A stretch of DNA of 64,000 bases. It comes from Falsiroseomonas sp051860665. Lineage in GTDB: Bacteria > Pseudomonadota > Alphaproteobacteria > Acetobacterales > Acetobacteraceae. This document shows positions 17,434 to 26,496 of this stretch, piece by piece. Below the pieces are notes generated by a model that searched no databases, was not told where the DNA came from, and saw nothing but the letters and a program-made list of their open reading frames with translations. Location: assembly GCF_051860665.1 (NCBI RefSeq), contig NZ_JBHYDM010000009.1, positions 130,445-194,444 on the forward strand, in the 5' to 3' direction. Both the position numbers and the translations under genes were made by a program. How positions within the stretch are numbered: position 1 is the stretch's first letter; each line of letters begins with the position of its first letter.

Positions 17434-18411
17434 TCAATCCACCTTGATGTCGCCTTCCTTGATCACCTGCTCCCACTGCGTGATCTGGCCCAGCAACTGC
17501 GCGGATGCCTCGGCCGGGGTACCGCCCACCGGCTCAAACCCCAGCTCCGTCAGCCTTGTCCGCATCGCCGCGCCGGTGACGGCCTGCCGGGAGGCCTCGG
17601 CCAGCCGTGCCAGCACCGGCTCCGGCAGGCCGGCGGGGCCGACCAGCGCATTGATCAGCGCGGCATCCACGGCCGGGAAGCCCGCCTCCGCCATGCTCGG
17701 CACCTCCGGCAGCAGGGCGGAGCGCGTGGCGCCGGTGATGGCCAGCGCGCGCAGCCGGCCCGCGCGCACATGTTCCGCCATGGCCGGGATGGTGCCGAAG
17801 GCCATCTGGACGCGGCCGGCGATGACATCCGTGATCATCGGCCCGCCGCCGCGATAGGGCACATGCAGGAAGGTGAAGCCGGCGGCGAGGCGGAACTGCT
17901 CGCCCGCCATATGCACCGCCGTGCCATTGCCGGCGGAGCCGAAGGTCAGCTCGTTCGGCCGCGCCTTGGCGTCCCGCACCAGCGCGGCGAGGTCCGGCCA
18001 GGGCGCGGCGGCCGGCACCACCAGCACCAGGGGCGAGCGCACCAGCACCGAGACGAAGCTGAAGTCGCGCCGCGTGTCATAGGGCAGCCGGCTGCCGAGC
18101 AGGCCGGGATTCACCACGAAGGCGCTGTCGAAGACGCCGAGCGTGTGGCCGTCCGCCGGCGCCGTGGCCACCGCCTGGGTGCCGGTGACGCTGGCGCCGC
18201 CGCCGCGATTCTCCACCGCGAAGGACTGGCCGAGCGCCTGCGACAGCTCCTGCGCCAGCAGCCGGGCGGTGATGTCCGTGGCCCCGCCGGGCGGATAGGG
18301 CACCACCAGGCGGACAGGGCGGCTCGGGTAGCTTTGGGCGAAGGCCGGCGCGGCAAGGCCGGTGGCAAGCGCCGCACCCAGCAGAGAGCGGCGTCGAATC
18401 ATGCGGGTCAT
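17434..18411 (-). CDS. Tripartite tricarboxylate transporter substrate receptor (Bug/TctC family)
   Basis: 325 residues. The Tat/Sec-type signal (RRRSLLGAALATGLAAPAFA) is cleaved near residue 25. The mature part starts with the family signature YPSRPVRLVVPYPPGGATD and contains GQSFAVENRGGGASVTG, LTFGSAGNGTAVHMAGE and VPYRGGGPMITDVIAG. Bug receptors bind small carboxylates in the periplasm, and no TctA/TctB membrane genes are nearby, as is common for orphan Bug genes. The start at 18411 has an AAGGAAAC ribosome-binding site. It lies 29 nt downstream of the enolase-superfamily gene, suggesting a catabolic operon for the same compound under the LysR regulator. Confidence 0.92.
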   Translation of the reverse strand: MTRMIRRRSLLGAALATGLAAPAFAQSYPSRPVRLVVPYPPGGATDITARLLAQELSQALGQSFAVENRGGGASVTGTQAVATAPADGHTLGVFDSAFVVNPGLLGSRLPYDTRRDFSFVSVLVRSPLVLVVPAAAPWPDLAALVRDAKARPNELTFGSAGNGTAVHMAGEQFRLAAGFTFLHVPYRGGGPMITDVIAGRVQMAFGTIPAMAEHVRAGRLRALAITGATRSALLPEVPSMAEAGFPAVDAALINALVGPAGLPEPVLARLAEASRQAVTGAAMRTRLTELGFEPVGGTPAEASAQLLGQITQWEQVIKEGDIKVD

Positions 18412-18440
18412 CGACTGTTTCCTTCCCGATCTTCTTGTTC

Positions 18441-19589
18441 TCAGTCGCGGCCGAGGGTCCAGCTTTCGGTCAGCCAGGGCGCCAGGCGTTCCGGGTCCAG
18501 CTCCAGCCCGATGCCCGGCCCTTCCGGCAGCGCGATCATGCCGGCCGCGTCCAGCTCCGGCGTGCCGAGCAGGGTCAGCAGCGGATTGGGCGTCGCGTCG
18601 TATTCCAGGAAGGGATAGGGCGCCGGCCCGCCGCCGCGCCGCGCCGGCAGCAGCGCCGCCATCTGCTGCGCTGCCCGGAAGTTCACCAGCGTGCCGAAGA
18701 CATGCGGCATCACCGGCAGGTCATAGGCATCCGCCAGCGCCGCGACCTTCCGAAAGCCGGAAAAGCCGCCGCAGACGGTCAGGTCCGGCTGCAGCACGGC
18801 GAAGGTGCGGGCGGCCAGGAAGTCGCGGAAGGCGGCCAGGCTGGCCAGTGCCTCCCCGCCCGCGATGGCGCAGGGCACGGCGCGGGCGACCGCCTGGTAG
18901 CCGGGGATATCCTCCGGCTGCAGCGGCTCCTCGATCCAGAGCAGGCCGGCCTCCTCCATGCGTTTCGCGGATTCGATGGCGGAGCCGACGCCGTAGCCCT
19001 GGTTGATATCGACCATCAGCGCGATGTCCTCGCCCACCTGGCGGCGCATCGCCCGGGTCATCGCGCCATCGGCGCGCGGGTCGAAGCCAGCGCGGGGTTT
19101 CAGGGCGCGAAAACCGCGGCGCAGCAGGGCGTCGATCTGCCCGGGATAGGCCCCGTAGGGGGAAGGACCCTCGGCGATGAAGGGGCCGCTGGCATAGGCC
19201 AGCGCCCGGTCGCGCAGCGCCCCGCCCAGCATCGCCGCCACGCTGAGGCCCTGGGCGCGCGCCGCCGCATCATGCAGCGCCATGTCGATGGCGGAGGCCG
19301 CCATCATCGCCGGGCCGCGCCGGTCATAGCCCAGCGTGCCGAGCATCGCCTGGTAGATCCGGCCGTAATCCGCCACCGGCTGCCCCAGCACCAGCGGCGC
19401 CAGCCTCGCCTTGATCAGCGCCGCGGCGGCGAAGGGCGAGGCAAAAACCTCGCCCCAGCCGACCACGCCGGACTCCGTGGTGACGCGGACCAGCAGGAAA
19501 TCGCGGCGGCGGATGAAGGTGGAGGCATTGCCCAGCGCCGGCTGCGGGCTGAAGCCGGCGTGAAAGCCCTGGATGCTGGCGATCTTCAT
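18441..19589 (-). CDS. Mandelate racemase / muconate lactonizing enzyme family protein (enolase superfamily)
   Basis: 382 residues. Lys164 in LKPR matches the KxR/KxK catalytic strand. Metal ligands are Asp194 (MVDINQGYG), Glu220 (WIEEPL) and Glu246 (IAGGEALAS), and a later MPHVFG holds a possible His base. Such enzymes abstract the proton alpha to a carboxylate to racemise, dehydrate or cycloisomerise it. The substrate cannot be read from the sequence. The start at 19589 is chosen because an AGGAGG ribosome-binding site sits 7 nt upstream and gives the family's MKIASIQ start. The gene is divergent from a LysR regulator and followed by a carboxylate receptor. Confidence 0.9.
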   Translation of the reverse strand: MKIASIQGFHAGFSPQPALGNASTFIRRRDFLLVRVTTESGVVGWGEVFASPFAAAALIKARLAPLVLGQPVADYGRIYQAMLGTLGYDRRGPAMMAASAIDMALHDAAARAQGLSVAAMLGGALRDRALAYASGPFIAEGPSPYGAYPGQIDALLRRGFRALKPRAGFDPRADGAMTRAMRRQVGEDIALMVDINQGYGVGSAIESAKRMEEAGLLWIEEPLQPEDIPGYQAVARAVPCAIAGGEALASLAAFRDFLAARTFAVLQPDLTVCGGFSGFRKVAALADAYDLPVMPHVFGTLVNFRAAQQMAALLPARRGGGPAPYPFLEYDATPNPLLTLLGTPELDAAGMIALPEGPGIGLELDPERLAPWLTESWTLGRD

Positions 19590-19633
19590 GCATTTCCTCC
19601 TTGGGCCGGGAGGCTGCGGCGCGGGAAACATGC

Positions 19634-19658
19634 TGTCAAATAGCCAGATCGGCTGACA
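19634..19658. promoter_or_regulatory. Candidate LysR operator between the divergent genes
   Basis: The 79-bp intergenic space holds nested inverted repeats: TGTCA ... TGACA outside and AGCC-AGATC-GGCT inside. LysR proteins bind such imperfect dyads (T-N11-A type) next to their own gene and its divergent target, which is the layout here. Confidence 0.5.
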
Positions 19659-19668
19659 TCATGCCCGG

Positions 19669-20577
19669 ATGGCTATGACCCTCAACCTTCGCGAGATGCA
19701 GGTATTCCGGGCGGTGATGGAGCTGGGCGGCGTCACGGCGGCGGCCGCGGCCCTCGGCATGTCCCAGCCCAGCGCCAGCAAGATGCTGCAGCAGGCGGAG
19801 GAGCGGCTGGGCTTCGCCCTGTTCCTGCGCGAGCGAAAACGCCTGGTGCCGACGGCGGAGGCGCATGCGCTGCTGCCGGAGCTGGTCGGTGCCTTCACCG
19901 CGCTGGAGGATCTCGGCCGGCTGGCGGAGGATCTGCGCGGCGGCCGCTCCGGCCTGCTGACCCTGGTGGCGGTGCCGGTGCTGAGCACCGCCCTGCTGCC
20001 CCGCGCCATCGCCCGCTTCCGCGCCGGCCGGCCGGATGTGCTTGTCTCGCTGCGTGCGGTGACGGCGATCGAGGCGGTGAAGCTGGTGGCGGATCACCGG
20101 GCCGATCTGGCGCTGATCCTCGGCAGCACGGCGGATGCGCGGATCGCGGCGCGCAACCTTTTTGCCTCGGAGATCGGCTGCGCCCTGCCGGCGGGCCATG
20201 CCTTGGCGGCAAAGCGGACACTGCGCCTGACGGATCTGCTGGATCAGCCGCTGGTCTCGCTCGGCCCGCAGCAGCCGGTGGGCGCGGTGCTGCACCGGGC
20301 GCTGGCGGAAGCCGGCCGCAGCGGGCGGATCGCCATGGAGGTCTCGCAATCCACCATCGCCTGCGCCCTGGTGCGGGAGGGGGCAGGGATCGCGGTGCTG
20401 GACGGGGTGGGGCTGCGGGAGGCGAAGGCCCAGGGCCTGCTGGTGCGCCGGCTGCTGCCGCGCGCGCGCCTCGCCGTCAGCCTGCTGCAGTCCCGCCACC
20501 GCGCGCCATCCCGGCTGGCGCAGGATTTCGGCGCGGTGCTGGATGCGGTGGTGGCGGAGGAGGGGCGCGCGGGGTGA
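19669..20577 (+). CDS. LysR-family transcriptional regulator
   Basis: 302 residues. The N-terminal winged HTH (about 6-65) reads LREMQVFRAVMELGGVTAAA then LGMSQPSASKMLQQAEERLG. The C-terminal effector domain (about 90-295) has GRSGLLTLVAVPVLSTALLP and DLALILG. Divergent to the enolase-superfamily and Bug-receptor genes, it is the likely regulator of both, with a small carboxylate as co-inducer. The first ATG is at 19669; a second lies two codons downstream. Confidence 0.9.
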   Translation: MAMTLNLREMQVFRAVMELGGVTAAAAALGMSQPSASKMLQQAEERLGFALFLRERKRLVPTAEAHALLPELVGAFTALEDLGRLAEDLRGGRSGLLTLVAVPVLSTALLPRAIARFRAGRPDVLVSLRAVTAIEAVKLVADHRADLALILGSTADARIAARNLFASEIGCALPAGHALAAKRTLRLTDLLDQPLVSLGPQQPVGAVLHRALAEAGRSGRIAMEVSQSTIACALVREGAGIAVLDGVGLREAKAQGLLVRRLLPRARLAVSLLQSRHRAPSRLAQDFGAVLDAVVAEEGRAG

Positions 20578-20592
20578 AGCGCGCCCGGGGTA

Positions 20593-21300
20593 TCACGCGC
20601 GCCCGGCGGCCTTGTCGGCCTCATAGCGCGCCTTGGTCTCGGCATTGGCGGGATACAGGCCGGGCAGGGCGACGCCCTTGCCGACCTCGACCATGATCCA
20701 GGCCTCCAGCCGCTCCTGCTCCACCGCGGCATCGACCACGGCATCGAGCAGGGCGGCGGGGATCACCACGGCGCCGTCCTGGTCGGCGACCACGATATCG
20801 CCCGGCACCACGGTGACGCCGCCGCAGCCGATCGTCTCCTGCCAGCCCACGAAATTCAGCGCGGCGACGGAGGCCGGCGCCACATAGCCCTGGCAGAACA
20901 CCGGCAGGCCGGTGCCGATCACGCCGGCGCCGTCGCGCACCATGCCGTCCGTCACCAGGCCGGCGACGCCCTTCTTGGCCATGCGGGCGCACAGGATGTC
21001 GCCAAAGATGCCGGCGGCGGTGCTGCCCATGGCATCCGCCACGGCGACGGCGCCTTCCGGCATCGCCTCGATCGCGGCGCGGGTGGAGGTGGGGGAGGCC
21101 CAGCTATCGACGGTGGCGAGATCCTCGCGCGTCGGGGTGAAACGGAGCGTGAAGGCCGGGCCGACGATGCGCTTGGTCGGGCCCGGCACCAGCGGGCGGC
21201 TGCCGGCGATGTAGCAGAAGCGCACGCCCTTCTTCAGCAGCACCGTGGTGAGGGTGGCGGTGGTCACGCCCATCAGGGCGTCGCGCTGTGCGGGGGTCAT
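20593..21300 (-). CDS. RraA-like protein / 4-hydroxy-4-methyl-2-oxoglutarate aldolase family
   Basis: 235 residues with the RraA fold. FGDILCARMAKKGVAGLVTDGMVRD (about 100-124) includes the GD ... RD pattern used by the HMG/CHA aldolase for pyruvate and Mg2+ binding, and PGDIVVADQDGAVVIPAALL follows. Because the aldolase Arg-Asp pair is present, a class II pyruvate aldolase or oxaloacetate decarboxylase role is more likely than RNase E inhibition. It converges on the LysR gene (15-nt gap). Proximity to the carboxylate-catabolism genes suggests, but does not prove, shared metabolism. Confidence 0.85.
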   Translation of the reverse strand: MTPAQRDALMGVTTATLTTVLLKKGVRFCYIAGSRPLVPGPTKRIVGPAFTLRFTPTREDLATVDSWASPTSTRAAIEAMPEGAVAVADAMGSTAAGIFGDILCARMAKKGVAGLVTDGMVRDGAGVIGTGLPVFCQGYVAPASVAALNFVGWQETIGCGGVTVVPGDIVVADQDGAVVIPAALLDAVVDAAVEQERLEAWIMVEVGKGVALPGLYPANAETKARYEADKAAGRA

Positions 21301-21606
21301 GTGCTGGGCCGGCTCCGTGCTTCGAGAACGAAGCTTGAAGCGCGATGCGGGCCGGCCGTCCAGGGAGGGGTGCGCATCGTCCTGTGTGCTCGGCAGGTCG
21401 TGGCCCAGGACACAGCCGGTTCCGCAGCCTTTGCGTCAGGCGTGGCGTTGCACGCCCTGGCTGGGATTGCTTTTTTCGGCCCTGAGCGCCAGTGCGACGA
21501 AAGTCGGAAGGTCCCGCCGGAATCACCTTGCGACGATTTTTCAATGCGACGGGTGGATCGAGATCACGCCGGCCTTCGCAATAAGGCTTCGCTGGAAGGG
21601 GCTTTC
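21301..21606. other. Intergenic region between divergent rraA-like and membrane-protein genes
   Basis: An open frame runs through it in phase with the downstream gene, but its residues show no motif and the composition is mixed, so I regard it as leader. It must hold both promoters. No clear operator is seen. Confidence 0.4.
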
Positions 21607-22269
21607 ATGTTTGGCGTCGTAAAGAAGTGGAAGGCCGGCGGCCGCCTCAAGAACATATTCCATCCAGGCGAGAGGGTGACCTGGATCGGTCGTCCGGGAC
21701 CGAAAGCCTTAGGCGAGCTGGGTCTGTATGATGGATATTTTTTATCGTTTTTGTCGTTCCTTGTGCTGATAATCAACGCAATAGGATTGGGTCTCGCCTT
21801 GTACTACTGGCAATGCAGGCCCTTGCTTGTGAATCTGGTGTTTTTTCCTATATTCCTGACACTCTCGCTATTTTCTCGAATGTTCCTTCGCTCGGCGCGC
21901 CCTCGGCAGAAGCGTTCCGTCTATTTTCTGACCAACAAGAGGATCTTGGAGGTCTTCTTCGGTCCGAACGGAAGCAGGACCGTTCGGTGCTATTCGTTTT
22001 CTCGCAAGGAGCTGAAGGTGATCCGGCGCAATGATTGCAGGGGCGATGTCATTGTGGCGGTGCGGAGAGGTTCTGGCGAATTTGCAGGCCACAACCGCTC
22101 CTACGGGTTCTTTGACATCCGTGACCCTGACCGGGTCTTCGATTTGCTGAGCGCCTCCAGCGAGCCAGCCGACAGCCACGCCATCGATCCGGTTGAATCG
22201 ATGGCGAGGAAGACCCTTCATTCGGCAGGTGCGGAAAAACCCGCGCCGTTCGGCCTGGGCTCAGCGTGA
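21607..22269 (+). CDS. Hypothetical membrane protein with PH-like tail (220 aa)
   Basis: Residues 1-38 are soluble (HPGERVTWIGRPGPKALGE). Two hydrophobic segments follow (about 45-66, SFLSFLVLIINAIGLGLAL, and about 72-90). A soluble part from about 105 begins YFLTNKRILEVFFG, the pattern of bacterial PH-like (DUF304-type) domains. The coding DNA at about 21,720-21,960 is clearly AT-richer and uses rarer codons (TTT, TTA, ATA) than its neighbours, suggesting acquisition from elsewhere. The ATG at 21607 gives the first sensible protein start. It ends 9 nt from the converging alpha-glucosidase gene. Function unknown. Confidence 0.7.
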   Translation: MFGVVKKWKAGGRLKNIFHPGERVTWIGRPGPKALGELGLYDGYFLSFLSFLVLIINAIGLGLALYYWQCRPLLVNLVFFPIFLTLSLFSRMFLRSARPRQKRSVYFLTNKRILEVFFGPNGSRTVRCYSFSRKELKVIRRNDCRGDVIVAVRRGSGEFAGHNRSYGFFDIRDPDRVFDLLSASSEPADSHAIDPVESMARKTLHSAGAEKPAPFGLGSA

Positions 22270-22278
22270 CTGCGGCGC

Positions 22279-23868
22279 CTATGGCATCCGCGCCAACGCC
22301 ACCCCCCAAGCCGGCAGCGTCCCCTGCGGGTCGGGTAGGATCGCATCCGCCAGCGGCTGCGCATCCACCAGCAGCATGGGCGGAACTGGCGCCGGCTGGC
22401 CGGAGAGGTTGAACAGGCAGCGCAGCCGCGCGCCGCTTCCCGCATCCACCCGGTCATAGCCCAGCAGCGGCGCCGGCAGGTCGAGCGGCACCAGGTCGCC
22501 GGTGATCATCGCGGGGTGGCCGTGGCGCAGCTTCAGCAGGGCGCGGGTGAAGTGCAGCGGGCTTTCCGTGTCGGCCTCCTGCGCATCGATCGCGAGCGGC
22601 CGGTGCGCCTCCGGCACCGGCAGCCAGGGCGTGCCGGTGGTGAAGCCGGCATGGGGCGCGTCCTTCTGCCAGGGGATCGGCGTCCGTGACCCGTCTCGCC
22701 CGGCAAAATCCGGCCAGAAGGCGATCCCGAAGGGGTCGCGCAGGGCTTCGAAGGGCAGCTTCGCCTCGGGTAGGCCCAGCTCCTCGCCCTGATAGACACA
22801 GATGCTGCCGCGCAGCGTCAGCAGCAGGGCCAGCAGCAGGCGGGTGGCGCGGGCATCCGGCACCTGGCCGGGCGCCCAGCGCGTCGCGGTGCGCACCACG
22901 TCGTGATTGCTGAAGCACCAGCAGGCCCAGCCTTCCGGATTGGCCGCGGCCTGCACCAGGGCGGTGGCGATCGGGTGGTCGAAGACGCCGCGCAGCGGGG
23001 CGAGGGTATAGGCCATGTGCAGCAGGCCCGGCCCGGTGGAACGCGCCACCCGGGCATGCGCGCCGGGCTGCGAGGACAGCTCGCCCAGCAGCGCGCGATC
23101 CGGAAAGGCATCCGCCGTGGCGCGCAGATGCCGCAGGATGGTCGGCGTCTCCGGCCCCATCATGTCGTATTGGTGCAGCTGCATCCCGAACAGTTTTGAC
23201 GGGATTTCGGATTTCGGCGGCGCCGCCGGATTGTCCCGCAGCTGCGGGTCACGGTGCAGGAAGTCCAGCGCGTCGATCCGGAACCCGTCGACGCCGCGGG
23301 ACAGCCAGAAGCGCATGATTTCCGACACGGCTTCGCGGGTCGCGGGTTCGGCCAGGTTCAGCGCCGGCTGGTCGGACAGGAAATGGTGCAGGTAGTACTG
23401 GCGGCGGCGGCTTTCCCAGCGCCAGGCGGGGCCACCAAAAACCGAAAGCCAGTTGTTCGGCGGCGTGCCGTCCGGCCGCGGATCGGCCCAGATGTAGCGA
23501 TCCGCCAGCGGCCCGGTCCGCCGCGCCCGGCTTTCGAGGAACCAGGGGTGCTGCACGCTGGTATGGCCGATCACCAGGTCCAGCATCACCTTCAGCCCGC
23601 GCGCATGGGCGGCCGCGACCAGCGCATCGAAATCCGCCTGGGTGCCATAGGCCGGGTCGATGGCGCAGTGGTCGGCGATGTCATAGCCGAAATCGGCCTG
23701 GGGCGAGACATAGATGGGCGAGAGCCACAGCGCGTCCACGCCGAGGCTCGCGATATGGTCGAGCCCTGCCAGCAGGCCGCGCAGATCGCCCACCCCGTCG
23801 CCATCCGCGTCCCGGAAGGACCTCGGATAGACCTGGTAGATCACCGCACCCTGCCACCATGCGCTCAT
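22279..23868 (-). CDS. GH13 alpha-glucosidase (oligo-1,6-glucosidase/alpha-amylase family)
   Basis: 529 residues. The N-terminus WWQGAVIYQVYPRSFRDADG is the typical GH13 barrel start. Catalytic residues are Asp199 (GVDGFRIDALDF, nucleophile), Glu263 (ALLGELSS, acid/base) and Asp323 (FSNHDVVR). No signal peptide, so it acts in the cytoplasm on maltose-type oligosaccharides or trehalose-like sugars. An upstream in-frame extension to 24162 is low-complexity and was rejected, because the ATG at 23868 matches the family start. It stands alone, and no sugar transporter is adjacent. Confidence 0.93.
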   Translation of the reverse strand: MSAWWQGAVIYQVYPRSFRDADGDGVGDLRGLLAGLDHIASLGVDALWLSPIYVSPQADFGYDIADHCAIDPAYGTQADFDALVAAAHARGLKVMLDLVIGHTSVQHPWFLESRARRTGPLADRYIWADPRPDGTPPNNWLSVFGGPAWRWESRRRQYYLHHFLSDQPALNLAEPATREAVSEIMRFWLSRGVDGFRIDALDFLHRDPQLRDNPAAPPKSEIPSKLFGMQLHQYDMMGPETPTILRHLRATADAFPDRALLGELSSQPGAHARVARSTGPGLLHMAYTLAPLRGVFDHPIATALVQAAANPEGWACWCFSNHDVVRTATRWAPGQVPDARATRLLLALLLTLRGSICVYQGEELGLPEAKLPFEALRDPFGIAFWPDFAGRDGSRTPIPWQKDAPHAGFTTGTPWLPVPEAHRPLAIDAQEADTESPLHFTRALLKLRHGHPAMITGDLVPLDLPAPLLGYDRVDAGSGARLRCLFNLSGQPAPVPPMLLVDAQPLADAILPDPQGTLPAWGVALARMP

Positions 23869-23983
23869 GCATCCCGCTCCGCCTCGTTGCGTGGTGACAA
23901 AGCCCCGCCGCGCCGCGGGTTCCCGCGGCGAACCCGGCGCCGGCCCGCGGCGTTGGGCCTGCCTCGGATAAGGAGCAGGCGCC

Positions 23984-24226
23984 ATGGACGACAAGGACAG
24001 GCTGGACGAGGCCCGGGGTTCTGAGGATGCGCTGCGGCCCACCCTGCCGGGCGGGGAGCGGGTGCGCGAGGGCGAAAGCGGCGAGGAGGCCGGGGAGAAC
24101 GACGCCGCCGGCACCGTGAGCAACCCGATCCGGCCCGGCGCGACCCAGCCGGGCGAGGCCATGGAACAGGCCCAGCTCCGCGGCGGCCCGGTGGATATCG
24201 CGCCGGAGCGGCTGCGCCGGCGCTGA
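23984..24226 (+). CDS. Small acidic hypothetical protein (80 aa)
   Basis: Highly charged and Gly/Glu-rich (ERVREGESGEEAGENDAAGT), probably disordered, with no membrane segment. An AAGGAG ribosome-binding site lies 8-10 nt before the ATG. It is divergent from the alpha-glucosidase gene and ends 6 nt before the converging cyclodeaminase-like gene. Proteins of this type occur as stress- or desiccation-linked small proteins, but no family is assigned. Confidence 0.6.
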   Translation: MDDKDRLDEARGSEDALRPTLPGGERVREGESGEEAGENDAAGTVSNPIRPGATQPGEAMEQAQLRGGPVDIAPERLRRR

Positions 24227-24232
24227 AGCGGG

Positions 24233-25141
24233 TCAGGCGGTCGCCAGCACCGCCGCCGCCAGATCCTCCCCCGCCCAGCCGACCGATTTGAAGACCGTCA
24301 CCTCCGCCGCATCGCGCCGCCCGGGATGGGTGCCGCGACACAGGTCGAAGAGGTCCGCGGCCACATGGGTTTCCACGATGGCCCCCTCGGCGATGGCCTG
24401 CACCACGTCGCCCGCCTCGGCCAGGCCGCCGGCGCGGGTGTCCAGCACCAATGTGGCGCGGGCCAGCAGGGCGCCGTCGCTCTCCCGCATGGTCGGGCGG
24501 AAGGCGCCGACCAGATCCACATGCGTCCCCGGCGAGACGGCCGCGCCGTGCACCAGCGGCGCTTCCGAGAGCGTGGCGGCGGAGACGATGTCGTAGCCGG
24601 CCGGATCGGGGCTGGCCGCGGCCACCGCCGGCAGACCGTGCGCCGCGAGCCGCTTCGCCAAGGCCTGGGACTGCACCGGATTGCGCGCCCAGATCGCCAC
24701 CTCCTCGATGGGGAAGCGGTCGCACCAGGCCTCGGCGAGCGCGGTGGCGACGCGGCCGGCGCCGAGCACCAGCAGGCGGCGGCTGTCCGGGCGGGCCAGG
24801 AAGCGGCCGGCCAGTGTGCTGGCCGCGGCGGTGCGGCGGTCCGTCAGCTCCCCGCCATCCAGCAGGGCCAGCGGCTGGCCGGTGGCGGCATCCGACAGCA
24901 GATAGACCGCCTGCACCGCCGGCAGGCCGCGCGCGCCATTGGCCGGCAGCACATGCACGGTCTTCACCCCCGAATGGCGGGCGGTCCAGGCCGGCATCAG
25001 CAGCAGCATGCCCCCCTCCGGCAGCGGGTGGCGATGGCGCAGCGGCGCCTCGCAGCCCAGGCGGAACATCTCCTCCAGCGCGGCCTCCAGCCGCCCCCAG
25101 GGCAGGGCCTGTCGCAGCTGCTCCGCCGAAATCATGCGCAT
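24233..25141 (-). CDS. Ornithine cyclodeaminase / mu-crystallin family protein
   Basis: 302 residues. HSGVKTVHVLPAN has the family's catalytic Lys, and LALLDGGELTDRRTAAASTLA follows. The Rossmann motif is LLVLGAGRVATALAEAW, with GTHVDLVGAFRPTMRE further on. The family covers ornithine cyclodeaminase, delta1-pyrroline-2-carboxylate reductase and alanine dehydrogenase, and the exact activity is uncertain. It is divergent from the amino acid ABC operon (259-bp gap), consistent with amino acid catabolism. An AAGGA motif precedes the ATG at 25141. Confidence 0.88.
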   Translation of the reverse strand: MRMISAEQLRQALPWGRLEAALEEMFRLGCEAPLRHRHPLPEGGMLLLMPAWTARHSGVKTVHVLPANGARGLPAVQAVYLLSDAATGQPLALLDGGELTDRRTAAASTLAGRFLARPDSRRLLVLGAGRVATALAEAWCDRFPIEEVAIWARNPVQSQALAKRLAAHGLPAVAAASPDPAGYDIVSAATLSEAPLVHGAAVSPGTHVDLVGAFRPTMRESDGALLARATLVLDTRAGGLAEAGDVVQAIAEGAIVETHVAADLFDLCRGTHPGRRDAAEVTVFKSVGWAGEDLAAAVLATA

Positions 25142-25400
25142 CGTAGCAAATCCTTTCCCCGACCGGGCTTCCGGCGCGTGCCGCGCATCGCCATCAAGGC
25201 GGCAGGATGGCAGGAAGATGGCCGGTTTGACATGTGCCGGGCCGCCGCCTAGGCGAAGGCGAATGACGCGCCCTGATTTGCGCGTTGATCCCGGCCGGAG
25301 GCTGGCGCAGCATCGTCACCAGGGGCAAACCGGGGTGACGGTGCCGCCGGCCGAACCGGACGGACCGAGGCTTCGCAATGAGAATGAGGGAGTTCACCGA

Positions 25401-26432
25401 ATGAAGGCTCTTCGCCTGGCCCTGACCGCCATGATGGGCGGCATGGCCATGCTGGCCACGCCAGCCATGGCCCAGGCCCCGACCGGGGCGCCCACGCTGG
25501 ACGCGATCCGCGCGCGTGGCACGCTCATCTGCGGGGTGAATACCGGCCTCGCCGGTTTCGCGCAGCCGGACAGCCAGGGCGTCTGGCGCGGCTTCGACGT
25601 GGATTATTGCCGCGCCGTCGCCGTCGCCCTGTGGAACGACCCGAGCAAGGTCCGCTACGTGCCGACCACCGCGCAGAACCGCTTCACGGCGCTGCAGTCG
25701 GGCGAGGTCGATATGCTGGCCCGCAACACGACCTGGACCCTGTCGCGCGACACCTCGCTGGGCCTCGAATTCTCCACCATCAATTTCTTCGACGGCCAGG
25801 GCTTCATGGTGAAGACCTCGGCCGGCGTGCGCACGGCGCGCGACCTGCAGGGCGCCACCATCTGCGTGCAGCCCGGCACCACCACCGAGCAGAACCTGAG
25901 CGACTGGGCGCGCGCCAACCGCATCCGCTTCACCCCGGTGGTGATCGAGCGGCTGGAGGAAGTGGTCGGCGCCTATGTCTCCGGCCGCTGCGATGCCTAT
26001 ACCACGGACGTCTCCGGCCTCGCCTCCACCCGCTCGGCCCAGCCGCGCCCGGCCGAGCACATGATCCTGCCGGATGTCATCAGCAAGGAACCGCTGGGTG
26101 TCGCCGTGCGCCATGGCGACCAGCGCTTCGCCGACCTGGTGAAGTGGATTCATTTCGGCCTGGTGGGTGCCGAGGAATTGGGCATCACCGCCGCGAATGT
26201 GCAGCAGGCGGCGCAGTCGGACGCGCGGCCGGACGTGCAGCGCATGCTGGGGCGCAGCGGCGAGCTCGGCGCGATGCTCGGCGTGGACAATCTGTGGATG
26301 GTCAATGTCATCCGCACGCTGGGCAATTACGGCGAGATCTTCGAGCGCAACCTGACGCCGATCGGCCTGCAGCGCGGCCCGAACGCGCTCTGGACCAATG
26401 GCGGCCTGCAATACGCGCCGCCGCTGCGCTGA
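25401..26432 (+). CDS. aapJ: General L-amino acid ABC transporter, periplasmic binding protein (AapJ-like)
   Basis: 343 residues. The signal peptide is cleaved after TPAMAQA near residue 25. The mature protein has the family features GTLICGVNTGLAGFAQPD, GFDVDYCRAVAVALW and RFTALQSGEVDMLARNTTWT. It captures polar amino acids and delivers them to AapQM. It heads the operon aapJ-aapQ-aapM-aapP. The gap to aapQ is 330 bp and contains a strong hairpin, so the binding protein can be made in excess. Confidence 0.95.
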   Translation: MKALRLALTAMMGGMAMLATPAMAQAPTGAPTLDAIRARGTLICGVNTGLAGFAQPDSQGVWRGFDVDYCRAVAVALWNDPSKVRYVPTTAQNRFTALQSGEVDMLARNTTWTLSRDTSLGLEFSTINFFDGQGFMVKTSAGVRTARDLQGATICVQPGTTTEQNLSDWARANRIRFTPVVIERLEEVVGAYVSGRCDAYTTDVSGLASTRSAQPRPAEHMILPDVISKEPLGVAVRHGDQRFADLVKWIHFGLVGAEELGITAANVQQAAQSDARPDVQRMLGRSGELGAMLGVDNLWMVNVIRTLGNYGEIFERNLTPIGLQRGPNALWTNGGLQYAPPLR

Positions 26433-26471
26433 AGGCAGACCCCGCACGCGGCCCCGCCGCGTGAGATGAGG

Positions 26472-26496
26472 ACCGGGCGGCGCCACGCCGCCCGGT
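26472..26496 (+). terminator. Strong hairpin between aapJ and aapQ (attenuator/partial terminator)
   Basis: Perfect 11-bp stem, ACCGGGCGGCG and CGCCGCCCGGT, with a 3-nt loop, 40 nt after the aapJ stop, without a T-run. Such hairpins after binding-protein genes usually protect the upstream mRNA and reduce read-through to the permease genes. The rest of the 26,433-26,762 gap has no gene; it holds further GC-rich palindromic patches near 26,500-26,540. Confidence 0.6.
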
